DNA of 64,000 bases, from contig NZ_FQUT01000009.1 in assembly GCF_900129245.1 (NCBI RefSeq), positions 1-64,000 on the forward strand. Reading direction: 5' to 3'. How positions within the stretch are numbered: the first letter of the stretch is position 1; every line of letters begins with the position of its first letter. Position numbers and translations under genes: made by a program. A model generated the notes under the pieces. The model was not told the origin of the DNA. It made no database searches and saw nothing but the letters and a program-made list of their open reading frames with translations. The DNA comes from Chryseobacterium arachidis. Lineage in GTDB: Bacteria > Bacteroidota > Bacteroidia > Flavobacteriales > Weeksellaceae. Shown here piece after piece: positions 6,532 to 15,422 of the stretch.

Positions 6532-8679
6532 TTATTCAGGTTCTGCAATTCCTAAGAAAATCACAACGCCATCACCTCCAGGATTGTCCAGAACATCTAC
6601 GATGGCTGAAGGTTTCCAGTTATTCATGCACCAAAGATTTCCTGCACCGTCGATATTGGTTGATGTTAGTCTCATAATCGGCTGATAACAGTGCATCTGT
6701 ACGGGCTCATGTCTGGACTGATGTAATTTTGGTTTAGTTTGTGTTCCATATAAAGGGAATCCATTGGCTAAAGTTACCTCGGATCCGCCGGTAGGGACAG
6801 TTAAAAGCTTTGCAGATTCAGGTTGTGATGGATTACGAAGCATAGTTACTCCAAAAGGTCCCTGCATATCCAATGTCGAATGATCCTTTACATCTGTTTC
6901 ATGACCAAAATTAGCAAGATATACAGATTGTTTTTTATCAATTTTAATCCCCCACGGTGCATAAGTATTCACATCATAATAGCCTTTCACTGTAGAAAGA
7001 TCATGGCTGAGAATGGTTGCCCGGTCACTCGTTACCCCTACGACAATAACATCTCCTTCCCCATTGATGGTTACCTGGCGAAGTGATTCATAGCCCTGCT
7101 GACCATTGGCACTTCCTGAATAATCGCTGAACCAGCTGTTCTTTACAACCAGTGTATTATCTTCAATGGCTACTTTATAAACGGCGGAAAAAGCACAGTT
7201 TTCAGGAACATCTTTATCGTAATTCCCGATACATGATACATAGGCATTTCCTTTTTCATCCGGAGTAACATGAAATATTTTAAGATATGGCGTTTTCATC
7301 CAGACAGGCTCCGAATCCGGTAACTGCTTTACAGGAAATTCATTACAAATTAAAGTAAGCTCTGGCGTAGGTCCTTTAGCAAAGTCACCATTTTCCGGTT
7401 TAAGATAAACCACAACCGCACTTGGTTCATTTTCGAAAGGATAAACTCCTGGTTTTGATGGTGCAAATGGCTCCTGACAACCAACAGAAGCCATCCAAAG
7501 ATTGCCCTTGTTGTCATATTGCATCCCTTGTACACGCGAAAGCCCTAAGGTAAAGCCGTTGGATGAACTTACAGGTTTTCCGTCCTTATAATAAAATCGG
7601 GAAATACTCCCTTCTTGCGGATTGTTGAATTCAGGTCCCCAACCAAAATTTCCAAAGGAAATATATTTCTTGTCTGGGCTTACTGCTGCACCAAATGCTA
7701 CGCCTAATAACCCTCCGCCCTGTACCGGTGAAAAATCCGCGGGCGTTGCATCATATTTATAAACAGGGCAATGGGTTCCGGAATCTGCTGATCCCGCGCG
7801 GAAGTTATTGGCAATCCATGCGTTATCATCTGCATCAAAAACCACAAATGCCGATCCGCTTGGCAGGAAATTCTTAGCACCTGATGAATTGCTTTTTAAA
7901 GTTAATGTCCAGTTATTGGGCGCTTTTTGATCATCATTTACATTTTTCATGGAAACCAGAGAATCTCTGTAGATCTCTTCCATTCCGACAAGCATTTTAT
8001 AGATATTTTCTGCATTGGTAAACGGATCGTAAAGAATATTTCGGATAGCCTGAAGGAAATTCTGGTTGGGTTGATCTGATTCGTGCCACGCATAGTCCAA
8101 AAACTGATCGTAAAAAGGCTTTCCTGTGTTCGAAGGGGGATTGGTAAGACTGTAGTAATATAAATTACATAAAGAATTAAACATTGGATAGCTGTTGGTT
8201 TCAAACCCATTGGGTGACGTACTGATCATCTCTCCCATTCCACCTTCAGTTTTATAAAGGTTATTTTTCATTCCGTAAGCAATTTTCATATTGCGTTCGG
8301 TTCCTTTCATGTGAACAGTTCCGTCATTATCTACGTGAGTCATTCTTGCAAAGGTGTATATGGATGCAATAGAAGACTCCGGATTTATTCTTACAATATC
8401 ATTAACGTTAGGCAGATATAATGTTGCCAGAAAGCTTATCGGCTTTTCTCCGGTCTTATAATTGATGCCTTCGAGTATGTACTCATCAATCCAAACGGTT
8501 ACTGAATAATATTGAGACTCATTTTCTTTAATTTCTGCTTCGAAAGTATTGTTTTCAAAAGGTGTTTTGTTATTGACGACACCTACATGATTTTCAACGA
8601 TTCCGAAGACCTGAAAACTACCTGATATGATTTTTAAATGGTTCACATCGACACTGAACTGTACTGTTTTTGTTGACAT
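6532..8679 (-). CDS. Large uncharacterised protein, probable beta-propeller C-terminal region
   Basis: This 715-residue protein has no signal peptide or membrane segment, so it is probably cytosolic. Residues 1-110 form a beta-rich segment (VQFSVDVNHLKIISGSFQVFGIV, VTVWIDEYILEGINYKTG). After about residue 260 there are recurring strands built around Asp/Gly turns followed by an aromatic strand: DADDNAWIANN, DNKGNLWMASVG, DEKGNAYVSCIGN, NGEGDVIVVGVTSD, DKKQSVYLANFG and DGAGNLWCMNNW. This is the look of NHL/SMP-30-like propeller blades. I do not recognise a named family and see no catalytic motif. It is transcribed alone. The oddity is a propeller-like protein without export signals in a group where most are secreted. 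Confidence 0.7.
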   Translation of the reverse strand: MSTKTVQFSVDVNHLKIISGSFQVFGIVENHVGVVNNKTPFENNTFEAEIKENESQYYSVTVWIDEYILEGINYKTGEKPISFLATLYLPNVNDIVRINPESSIASIYTFARMTHVDNDGTVHMKGTERNMKIAYGMKNNLYKTEGGMGEMISTSPNGFETNSYPMFNSLCNLYYYSLTNPPSNTGKPFYDQFLDYAWHESDQPNQNFLQAIRNILYDPFTNAENIYKMLVGMEEIYRDSLVSMKNVNDDQKAPNNWTLTLKSNSSGAKNFLPSGSAFVVFDADDNAWIANNFRAGSADSGTHCPVYKYDATPADFSPVQGGGLLGVAFGAAVSPDKKYISFGNFGWGPEFNNPQEGSISRFYYKDGKPVSSSNGFTLGLSRVQGMQYDNKGNLWMASVGCQEPFAPSKPGVYPFENEPSAVVVYLKPENGDFAKGPTPELTLICNEFPVKQLPDSEPVWMKTPYLKIFHVTPDEKGNAYVSCIGNYDKDVPENCAFSAVYKVAIEDNTLVVKNSWFSDYSGSANGQQGYESLRQVTINGEGDVIVVGVTSDRATILSHDLSTVKGYYDVNTYAPWGIKIDKKQSVYLANFGHETDVKDHSTLDMQGPFGVTMLRNPSQPESAKLLTVPTGGSEVTLANGFPLYGTQTKPKLHQSRHEPVQMHCYQPIMRLTSTNIDGAGNLWCMNNWKPSAIVDVLDNPGGDGVVIFLGIAEPE

Positions 8680-8784
8680 AATATTTGATGGTTTAGAGTT
8701 TAATTAGATAATCATCGCCCAAATTTCCGAATATCAGACTGATTTTTATTAAGTAGAAATACGGTACTCATAATGGACATGCAC

Positions 8785-8819
8785 AAAAAATTCTCACCGG
8801 TAAACGATAAGAATTTTTT
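8785..8819 (-). terminator. Intrinsic terminator after the esterase gene
   Basis: The stem AAAAAATTCT / AGAATTTTTT encloses a GC-containing loop, with a run of six T on the minus strand, 20 bp beyond the esterase stop. Confidence 0.6.
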
Positions 8820-8838
8820 AAATTTCCTGTTAAATAAT

Positions 8839-9894
8839 TTATTTTGCAAATAAAGCCTGCTTTAAGATGGCAGCTGCATCGAGAACAGATTCCTGTACTG
8901 CCGGGATGTGTGCAAGCGGATTCAGCATTCCGTAATCATGGATAAATCCTTTATACTCCGTAATCGTTGTAGGAACTCCTGCTTCATCCAGCTTTCTTCC
9001 GTATGCAACTCCTTCATCGTGAAGAATATCATTTTCTGCCACCTGAATCAATGTTGGAGGTAGTCCCTTCAATTCTTCCAAAGAAGCCTGTACGGGAGAT
9101 GCATATTTGTTTTTTCTGGCACTGTGATCCGGCAAATAATTATCCCACATCCACTGCATTAACGGAGTGGTTAGAAATCTTTCCTGTGCAAATTTCGTGT
9201 AAGATTCTCTGCTGAAATCAGCGTCAGTTACAGGCCATAGCAGAATTTGCTGGGATATTTTCGGACCGCTTTTATCTTTTGCCATTAATGCAACCACCGC
9301 TGCCATATTCCCTCCTACGCTATTTCCTACTACGGCAAGCTTTTCCGGGTTTACTCCTATCGATTTACCGTTTTGGGCAACCCATTTTGTTGCGGCATAC
9401 GCCTGATTAATAGCCACCGGAAATTTTGCGTCCGGAGAAGGAGTGTAATCCGGGAAAACAGCCACTGCTCCACTATTTACTACCAGGTCTCTTACCAGTC
9501 TTTTGTGGGTAGGATAATCTCCCAGAACCCATCCTCCTCCATGGAAAAACATGAATACGGGTAGTCCTGCTTTGGCACCTTTAGGCTTTACAATATGTAC
9601 TTTTACGGTCTGCCCGTCCTGGGTGATTGTTCTTTCAGTTTCTTCAATATCAGAATAATCGAATGGTACGGATTTTTGGGCCCCGACTAAAACAAGTCTG
9701 GCATCTTTAGGAGATAGAGTTTCCAGAGGCTTTCCGTCTCCGCTGTTCAAAACTTTTAAAAACCCACGGATGTCTTTAGAAATATTAGGATCTTCTGAAG
9801 CCGGATTTTGTTGTGCAAATACATTAGATTGTAAGCTAAAAAATGTCATTGCTGTAAGTGCGATTGTTTTAATAAATGTTGTTCTCATAATCAA
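8839..9894 (-). CDS. Exported alpha/beta hydrolase of the HSL (family IV) esterase type
   Basis: This 351-residue protein starts with a signal peptide ending SNVFAQQ (near residue 28) and should be periplasmic. The hormone-sensitive-lipase signature HGGGW is at residues 118-122. The nucleophile is S192 in GNSVGG, the acid is probably D289 in AENDILHDEG, and the base is H319 in FIHDYG. These enzymes hydrolyse short-chain acyl esters; the natural substrate is not deducible. The ATG two codons later (MRTTF) could equally be the start. It is transcribed alone between two terminators. Confidence 0.88.
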   Translation of the reverse strand: MIMRTTFIKTIALTAMTFFSLQSNVFAQQNPASEDPNISKDIRGFLKVLNSGDGKPLETLSPKDARLVLVGAQKSVPFDYSDIEETERTITQDGQTVKVHIVKPKGAKAGLPVFMFFHGGGWVLGDYPTHKRLVRDLVVNSGAVAVFPDYTPSPDAKFPVAINQAYAATKWVAQNGKSIGVNPEKLAVVGNSVGGNMAAVVALMAKDKSGPKISQQILLWPVTDADFSRESYTKFAQERFLTTPLMQWMWDNYLPDHSARKNKYASPVQASLEELKGLPPTLIQVAENDILHDEGVAYGRKLDEAGVPTTITEYKGFIHDYGMLNPLAHIPAVQESVLDAAAILKQALFAK

Positions 9895-9931
9895 TAGAAT
9901 TTAAATTATTTTTTGTTTGATTTCTATGAGA

Positions 9932-9939
9932 CAAAGGTA
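9932..9939 (-). promoter_or_regulatory. Candidate -7 element of the esterase gene
   Basis: TACCTTTG on the minus strand matches TAnnTTTG about 38 bp upstream of the start codon. A clear -33 TTTG at normal spacing is not seen. Confidence 0.4.
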
Positions 9940-10030
9940 TGGTGGATTCCTTTCCAATGTAAAGCATTAAAGTGCCTGATTATTGTACTTTTTTCCTTAG
10001 ATGAGATTTGTTGTTTTTTATGCATAAAAA

Positions 10031-10054
10031 ACCGCTCTTTTTTCAAAGAGCGGT
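10031..10054 (-). terminator. Intrinsic terminator after the bacteriocin-like gene
   Basis: A perfect 10-bp stem ACCGCTCTTT / AAAGAGCGGT with a 4-nt loop, followed by six T on the minus strand, lies 25 bp after the peptide gene stop. Confidence 0.88.
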
Positions 10055-10079
10055 ATACCTTATATACTTGACTAATAAT

Positions 10080-10364
10080 TTAGCAAGTAGATCCGCAAGA
10101 AAGTAATTTAACTGTAACAACACCGTTTACTACGCACTGTACCTGGCAAAGAGTGCTTTCTACAACTCCTCCTAAACCAACTACTGTACCAGCAACAGCA
10201 CCACCAACTCCATTTACAGTATTAGCAACAACACCACCAACTCCGTTGATCGTATTGCCTACTACACCACCAAGACCAACAACAACACCCGTGATGTTAT
10301 CGAATAATCCGTTTCCGCTGATAGTTTTCAACTCGTTTCTGTTCAATTTTTTTAAGTTTTTCAT
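10080..10364 (-). CDS. Bacteriocin-like peptide with four 11-residue glycine-rich repeats
   Basis: This 94-residue peptide starts MKNLKKLNRNELKTISGNG, the leader typical of bacteriocin-like GG-leader peptides of Chryseobacterium. The body has four exact-length 11-residue repeats at residues 30-73 (GLGGVVGNTIN, GVGGVVANTVN, GVGGAVAGTVV, GLGGVVESTLC), preceded by a degenerate fifth at 19-29. GxGG steps and Val-rich faces look like a glycine zipper that could insert in membranes. The tail has two CxxxC pairs (C73/C77 and C90/C94) that could form disulfides. No ABC peptidase-transporter or immunity gene is adjacent. The family assignment rests on the leader; antimicrobial activity is inferred only. 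The opposite-strand ORF is a shadow. Confidence 0.8.
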   Translation of the reverse strand: MKNLKKLNRNELKTISGNGLFDNITGVVVGLGGVVGNTINGVGGVVANTVNGVGGAVAGTVVGLGGVVESTLCQVQCVVNGVVTVKLLSCGSTC

Positions 10365-10881
10365 GAATGCAATATTTATATGATTAATACATCACTAAGA
10401 TATGAATAATTTCCATATTCCAATATTGTTTTCAAAAAAATATTAAAATATTTTTATCATTTAATATTTCATTAATATAAACGTTATTTTATGAGATATT
10501 CATTATTAATTATATTTTATTGATATTGTTAATATTATACACTTTCATTGTGAAACACATAATGTGGAGTTATTTTTTCTCTTTCTTATAAAAATTTGAA
10601 GTGTTAATATTTATTTTACACTGTTTTCTTATAAAACCGGCCGTTTTAAAGGGAAATTTATCTCCATAGAGCAACATTTTATTTAAAATTTTGCGAGCAA
10701 AACTTAAAAAGCATAAGAAGTATGTTTAAATATTACGGTTTCACCTTGAATAATTGATTAAAAATCGGAAAGAATCTTCGAGCATAATATCTTCTTCCTA
10801 ATATATAGCTTAAACCATTAATCGTATCTTTATTAATAGTAATTTTATAGCTGAATCCAATAAATAAGTAAGATAATAAGT
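10365..10881. other. AT-rich intergenic region, no gene seen
   Basis: About 517 bp separate the divergent bacteriocin-like and HAD genes. The sequence is extremely AT-rich and has no ORF with coding character on either strand. It probably holds both promoters, but no TAnnTTTG element stands out close to either start. A short palindrome-like CCGGCCG lies near 10637. Confidence 0.5.
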
Positions 10882-11682
10882 ATGACAACAAACAAAGATT
10901 CTATAAAGATTAAAGCTGTATTTTTTGATATCGACGGAACTTTAATCAGTTTCAAAACAGGAACCATACCCGATTCTACTCAACATTCTATAAAAAGGCT
11001 TAGAGAAAAGGGCATAAAAGTAATTGTTGCTACAGGACGCTCCATTAATAGCCTTACACACATTTCCCACATCGACTTTGATGGTTTTATTACTTTCAAT
11101 GGCGGATACTGCGCAACCACTGAAGGCGAAATTTTATCTAAGACAACAATTGATTCAAAAGATATACAGGCTTTAATTCATTATGCAGAAGAATTTCCAT
11201 TAAGTTATTCTTTAATGTATGATCATAAAGTGGAAATCAATGACGCTACTCCTGAAGTTGTGGGGATGTATGCCCATGTTAATCTTCCTGTGCCACCCAT
11301 ACATCAAAAGGATAATATTGATATGGAAAATGTGCTTCAGGCTAATATTTTTCTGAGACCGGAAGCAGAAAAAGAATTTATGGAAAACGTTATGCCGAAT
11401 TCCATATCCTCCCGATGGACTCCTTTATTTGCCGATGTTAATCCGGGAGGTATCAGTAAGCGTGCGGGAATAGAAATTTTTTGCGATTATTTTAATATTG
11501 ATTTCGAAGAAACCATGTCTTTCGGAGACGGAGGAAACGATATTACCATGCTGCAGTTTACAAAAATCGGTATTGCAATGGGCAATGCAAATGAACAGCT
11601 TAAAGAAGTCGCAGATTATATTACAGACGATGTAGACAGCAATGGTATTGAGAATGCTTTGTTGTATTTTGGACTGCTGTAA
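10882..11682 (+). CDS. Cof-type HAD-superfamily hydrolase (phosphatase)
   Basis: This 266-residue protein has the HAD motifs: VFFDIDGTLIS (nucleophile and acid aspartates), VATGRS (motif II Thr), a lysine at SKRAGIEIF (motif III), and SFGDGGNDITML (motif IV). The order, length and C2B-type cap between motifs II and III place it in the Cof/YbiV subfamily, which dephosphorylates sugar phosphates and other small phosphometabolites. It is cytosolic and monocistronic. The ATG at 10882 follows AT-rich sequence and begins just before the first beta strand. The substrate is unknown. Confidence 0.9.
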   Translation: MTTNKDSIKIKAVFFDIDGTLISFKTGTIPDSTQHSIKRLREKGIKVIVATGRSINSLTHISHIDFDGFITFNGGYCATTEGEILSKTTIDSKDIQALIHYAEEFPLSYSLMYDHKVEINDATPEVVGMYAHVNLPVPPIHQKDNIDMENVLQANIFLRPEAEKEFMENVMPNSISSRWTPLFADVNPGGISKRAGIEIFCDYFNIDFEETMSFGDGGNDITMLQFTKIGIAMGNANEQLKEVADYITDDVDSNGIENALLYFGLL

Positions 11683-11745
11683 AATAAATGTGGTATCTGT
11701 TTTTTTGAGTGTTTTAAAAAAAGGCACAATATGTGTATTTACTAA

Positions 11746-11943
<198 letters not shown>

Positions 11944-11966
11944 TGATTTTTTTAAACAGAAGATAG

Positions 11967-12010
11967 AAAGCTGGAAATGGGAAGACATACATTCTTAATT
12001 TCCAGCTTTT
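11967..12010. terminator. Intrinsic terminator between convergent genes
   Basis: Arms AAAGCTGGAAAT (11967-11978) and ATTTCCAGCTTT (11998-12009) form a perfect 12-bp stem followed by more T. It serves the small membrane protein gene and probably also the leftward ompH-like gene. Confidence 0.82.
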
Positions 12011-12031
12011 TTATGTCTGTAGGTTTCAGCC

Positions 12032-12604
12032 TTATTTTGCTGCAGGTTTTGCAGTTCCGGCCGTAGCTCCCAATTTAGATTTCACTGTAGGTGTAATATC
12101 TTCACCACCATCCATATAAGCGATACTGCTGTTTCCCTGTGAAGCGGCAATATCGAATACATAAGCCAGTCCTTTTTCTTTGGCCACTGCAGAGATAGTA
12201 GTGCTCACTTTCTTTTGAATAGGTGTAAACAGTTCAGTTTGCTTTTTAGAGACATCCTGCGCCGCTTTCGTTCTTGCCGCTTCAATATCTTTTCCTAAAG
12301 TTTGTAATTCTGTCTGTGCAGCCGTTAATTCTTTAATTACTGTTTCCTTGTTGGCCTCACTGATCGTTTTTTCTTTATCCTGAGCCGCTTTTAATTTAGT
12401 CTGGTAAGAAGTGATCATCTTTTCAATTTCTCCCTGTTTTGTCTTTGTGAAAGTATCCAAAGAAGCTTCTGCCGTTTTAGCTTCAGGAAGATTTGCAAAA
12501 ATATCATCTGAATTTACGTGTCCGATTTTCTGTTGTGCATTGGCAAAGTTTGAAGTAAGGAACAAACCTGCAGCGAAAGAAAATGCAACAATTACCTTTT
12601 TCAT
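12032..12604 (-). CDS. OmpH/Skp-family periplasmic chaperone
   Basis: This 190-residue protein has a signal peptide (MKKVIVAFSFAAGLFLTSNFANAQ). It then starts with the OmpH signature QKIGHVNSDDIFANLPEAKTAEASLD and continues as a long charged coiled coil (about residues 50-125), closing with a beta part VAKEKGLAYVFDIA. Skp-type chaperones hold unfolded outer-membrane proteins in the periplasm. Length and layout fit. It is monocistronic here, not beside bamA or lpxD as in many genomes, so it may be one of several paralogues. The C-terminal Ala/Lys tail (TAGTAKPAAK) is probably unstructured. Confidence 0.9.
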   Translation of the reverse strand: MKKVIVAFSFAAGLFLTSNFANAQQKIGHVNSDDIFANLPEAKTAEASLDTFTKTKQGEIEKMITSYQTKLKAAQDKEKTISEANKETVIKELTAAQTELQTLGKDIEAARTKAAQDVSKKQTELFTPIQKKVSTTISAVAKEKGLAYVFDIAASQGNSSIAYMDGGEDITPTVKSKLGATAGTAKPAAK

Positions 12605-12653
12605 GTTTTTATATATTTTTAAATTACTTAAACGTTATCTGTTTTAAAGGCAA

Positions 12654-12661
12654 CAAATATA
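12654..12661 (-). promoter_or_regulatory. Candidate -7 element of the ompH-like gene
   Basis: TATATTTG on the minus strand matches TAnnTTTG. The predicted leader is about 45 nt. No good -33 element is visible. Confidence 0.4.
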
Positions 12662-12704
12662 GTAAATATAACTACATTGGTAGTGATATGAATAAAAAAT
12701 AAAA

Positions 12705-12730
12705 AAAGTCCGGAATTTTTTCCGAACTTT
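12705..12730 (-). terminator. Intrinsic terminator
   Basis: An 11-bp stem AAAGTCCGGAA / TTCCGAACTTT with one mismatch, followed by seven T on the minus strand, can end leftward transcripts of the aldo/keto reductase gene, whose stop is 220 bp upstream. The sequence between them is AT-rich with no gene seen. Confidence 0.65.
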
Positions 12731-12951
12731 TAATAGGCAGAATTTACCCAATATAACTTTTGATCTTTCTGAAGCTTATTCAGATCTGTTTAAGTTTTTT
12801 AAACATTAAATTTAAGCTTAAAAACTTAATAAAAATCAATTTATTGATTTCTCAATCCGTAATAATTGAATAATTTCTTAAATTCTTAATGGTTAAATAA
12901 AGAATAAGCTGTGTTAAGAAATTTAAATTAAAATTTAAAAATACTCTTAAA

Positions 12952-13941
12952 TTAAACCGGAACCTTAGCTTTTTCATAAATCAGTCCTTCCGACTGCAGT
13001 TCTTTCCAAAAATCTGCCGGAATATTTTTTTGCAAAGCATTTATGTTGTCTTCAATCTGCTCCGGTTTGCTCGCCCCGGGAATTATAGAGACAAACTCGT
13101 CAGCCGCCAAAACAAAGTGTAAAGCCGCCTGTACGATATCAATATTGTACTTTTTTGCAATTTCACTTATTCTGTCCCGTTTTTCAGTCATTCCTTTTGG
13201 GATTACCTCTTTATAATTATACCTCGGTCTTCCGTTAATAAAACCTGAATTATAACCCGCTCCCGATACCAGTTTTACACCTGCTTTTTTTAATGCAGGA
13301 AGCAATCTGTCCACCGCATCTTCATGATCAAGAATAGAATACTGCGTTGCAGAAAGGCAGACATCCGGATCGGCAGATTCCAGACAGTCTAAAATCGGTT
13401 CAATTTTATTGACACCCATTCCCCAAGCTTTGATAACGCCCTGACCTCTTAATTCGGATAAAACTTTAAATGCTCCTTCCCTTGCCTGCTTCAGAAAATA
13501 CGGATATCGGTCACCGACCTGATCCTCTGATAAATCATGAACGTAGACAATATCAATATGATTTAATTTTGTTCTCTCCAAACTGTCCTCAATAGACCTT
13601 TTGATAGCATCTGCAGTATAATTGTGTTCAAAATCATAATGAAGAGGTGCTTTCCACATGGTAGGCGGTACTTCATTTTCAAGAACTTCCCAGAATAACC
13701 TTCCTACTTTTGTAGAAAATACAAATTCATTTCTGCTTTGATTTTGCAAAAAAGATCCGAATCTTCTCTCACTTTTGGTGAGTCCGTACCAAGGAGAGGT
13801 ATCATAATATCTTATTCCTAAATCCCAGGCTTTCTGTAAAACGCTGTACGATTCTTCATCTGTGAGTGCTTCAAAAGCTGTCCCGATGGCAACACCTCCC
13901 AGTCCCAGTCTGTGTTTTTCTGTTAAAATGTCTGTTTTCAT
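12952..13941 (-). CDS. Aldo/keto reductase (aldose 1-dehydrogenase-like)
   Basis: This 329-residue protein is a TIM-barrel aldo/keto reductase: LGLGGVAIGTAF near the start, RYYDTSPWYGLTKSERRFG (catalytic Asp and Tyr), FSTKVGRL (catalytic Lys) and DIVYVHD (catalytic His). The NADPH-binding end is SIIPGASKPEQIEDN. The PW-YG segment and overall layout resemble D-threo-aldose 1-dehydrogenase/L-fucose dehydrogenase relatives. Such enzymes oxidise sugars or reduce aldehydes with NAD(P). It is transcribed alone, and no sugar-use genes lie nearby, so the substrate is open. Confidence 0.87.
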   Translation of the reverse strand: MKTDILTEKHRLGLGGVAIGTAFEALTDEESYSVLQKAWDLGIRYYDTSPWYGLTKSERRFGSFLQNQSRNEFVFSTKVGRLFWEVLENEVPPTMWKAPLHYDFEHNYTADAIKRSIEDSLERTKLNHIDIVYVHDLSEDQVGDRYPYFLKQAREGAFKVLSELRGQGVIKAWGMGVNKIEPILDCLESADPDVCLSATQYSILDHEDAVDRLLPALKKAGVKLVSGAGYNSGFINGRPRYNYKEVIPKGMTEKRDRISEIAKKYNIDIVQAALHFVLAADEFVSIIPGASKPEQIEDNINALQKNIPADFWKELQSEGLIYEKAKVPV

Positions 13942-14091
13942 ACTCTATTATTTAAGATTTGGCTGTAATAAAGGATACAAACATCGTGCAGGGAATTTGA
14001 AACAGTTACATAAGACATAAGAATGTATAACCCGAAAACTTTTGGCTCTATTATTGAAGCTGTAATACTACCATCACAACATCAATAGTAT

Positions 14092-15360
14092 ATGAAAAAG
14101 CACATCGTTATTGTAGGCGGAGGATTTGCAGGAATCAACCTTATAAAATCTCTGGTAAATGATAATAGATTCCGGATTACCTTGGTCGACAAAAATAATT
14201 ATCACTTTTTTCCGCCGCTTATTTATCAGGTAGCCACTTCATTTATTGAGGCTTCCAACATCAGTTATCCTTTCAGAAAACTCCTGTCCAATTACCGGAA
14301 TGTGAATTTTCACATGGGAAGCCTGGTTAAAGTGAATCCCGACAGTAATTCAATAGAAACAGATCATGGAATTCTTCAGTATGATTATCTGGTTTTGGCA
14401 TTGGGAACAGAATCTAATTTCTTCGGGATGGAAAATGTAAAACAATGTTCACTTCCTATGAAAACCATTGATGAAGCACTCTACTTAAGAAATTATATGC
14501 TCTTAACTCTTGAAGAAGCAGCCCGAAACAAAGATATCAAAGAGGCACAGAAATTACAGAATATAGTCATCGCAGGAGGTGGCCCGACCGGTGTAGAACT
14601 TGCCGGAATGATCGCTGAAATGGGAACCTACATCGCTGAAAAAGAATATCCCGAAATGAAACTCAGCCTTTCAAGTATTTATCTGATCGATGCGCTTCCT
14701 ACTCTACTTTCTCCCATGAGCAAGATGGCTCAGGAAGCAGCATACAACAAGCTTAAAAGCCTGGGTGTGAAAATCATTCTGAATACAGCCGTAAAGGATT
14801 ATGTCGATAAAAAAGTAATTTTAGCGGATGGGAAGACCATCGAAACAGAAACATTAATCTGGACTTCCGGTGTAATCGGTCGTGAAGTTCCAGGAATTCC
14901 TGAAGAAAGCCTTGGTAAAGGCAGAAGATTATTGGTAGATGCCTATAATAAAGTACAGGGAACCAAAAACATTTATGCCTTAGGCGATATTTCTTTACAA
15001 ATGACTGACGAAAACTTTCCTAAAGGCCATCCACAATTAGCCCAGGTTGCGATTCAGCATGCGAAAAACTTAGGTAAAAATTTGAAAAGAATAGAAGATG
15101 AAAAAGTTTTGATTCCTTTTAAATATAATGATAAAGGAAGTATGGCGATCATTTCCAAGTTTAATGCGGTAGTAGATCTTCCGAAATTTTCATTTAAAGG
15201 ATTTTTAGCTTGGTTAACCTGGCTTTTCATCCATATAATTCCTTTAATCAGCTTTAGGAGCAAGGTTCGTCTGGCATTCAACTGGCTGAGGCTGTTCATT
15301 ACTAATAATCCTTCTATCAGATTGATTTTAAGACCAAAAAAAGAATCAAATAATGAATAA
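14092..15360 (+). CDS. Type II NADH dehydrogenase (NDH-2-like, FAD flavoprotein)
   Basis: This 422-residue protein has two Rossmann dinucleotide sites: IVIVGGGFAGINLI at the N-terminus for FAD and IVIAGGGPTGVELAGMIAEM near residue 165 for NADH. The flavin contact NIYALGDIS follows near residue 300. The C-terminal segment (GFLAWLTWLFIHIIPLISFR) is amphipathic to hydrophobic and would attach the enzyme to the inner face of the cytoplasmic membrane. NDH-2 passes electrons from NADH to quinone without pumping protons. Length and motif order fit the family. It is monocistronic and followed by a strong terminator. Confidence 0.9.
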   Translation: MKKHIVIVGGGFAGINLIKSLVNDNRFRITLVDKNNYHFFPPLIYQVATSFIEASNISYPFRKLLSNYRNVNFHMGSLVKVNPDSNSIETDHGILQYDYLVLALGTESNFFGMENVKQCSLPMKTIDEALYLRNYMLLTLEEAARNKDIKEAQKLQNIVIAGGGPTGVELAGMIAEMGTYIAEKEYPEMKLSLSSIYLIDALPTLLSPMSKMAQEAAYNKLKSLGVKIILNTAVKDYVDKKVILADGKTIETETLIWTSGVIGREVPGIPEESLGKGRRLLVDAYNKVQGTKNIYALGDISLQMTDENFPKGHPQLAQVAIQHAKNLGKNLKRIEDEKVLIPFKYNDKGSMAIISKFNAVVDLPKFSFKGFLAWLTWLFIHIIPLISFRSKVRLAFNWLRLFITNNPSIRLILRPKKESNNE

Positions 15361-15363
15361 ACA

Positions 15364-15395
15364 AAAATCCGTTCAATCAAGACTGAACGGATTTT
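15364..15395. terminator. Bidirectional intrinsic terminator
   Basis: Perfect 12-bp arms AAAATCCGTTCA / TGAACGGATTTT with an 8-nt loop, flanked by A and T tracts, between the convergent NDH-2 and aldo/keto reductase genes. Confidence 0.88.
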
Positions 15396-15422
15396 ATGAT
15401 AAGAAAAAATAAAGCTTACAAA

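Noticed and set aside
10146..10277. CRISPR array, suggested by regular 33-bp repeats
   Set aside because: The repeats are contiguous coding units with no spacers, and there are no cas genes.
10153..10383. Opposite-strand ORF over the bacteriocin-like gene (proline/threonine-rich)
   Set aside because: It is the mirror of the 33-bp repeats. The leader peptide, terminator and cysteine pattern all support the minus-strand gene.
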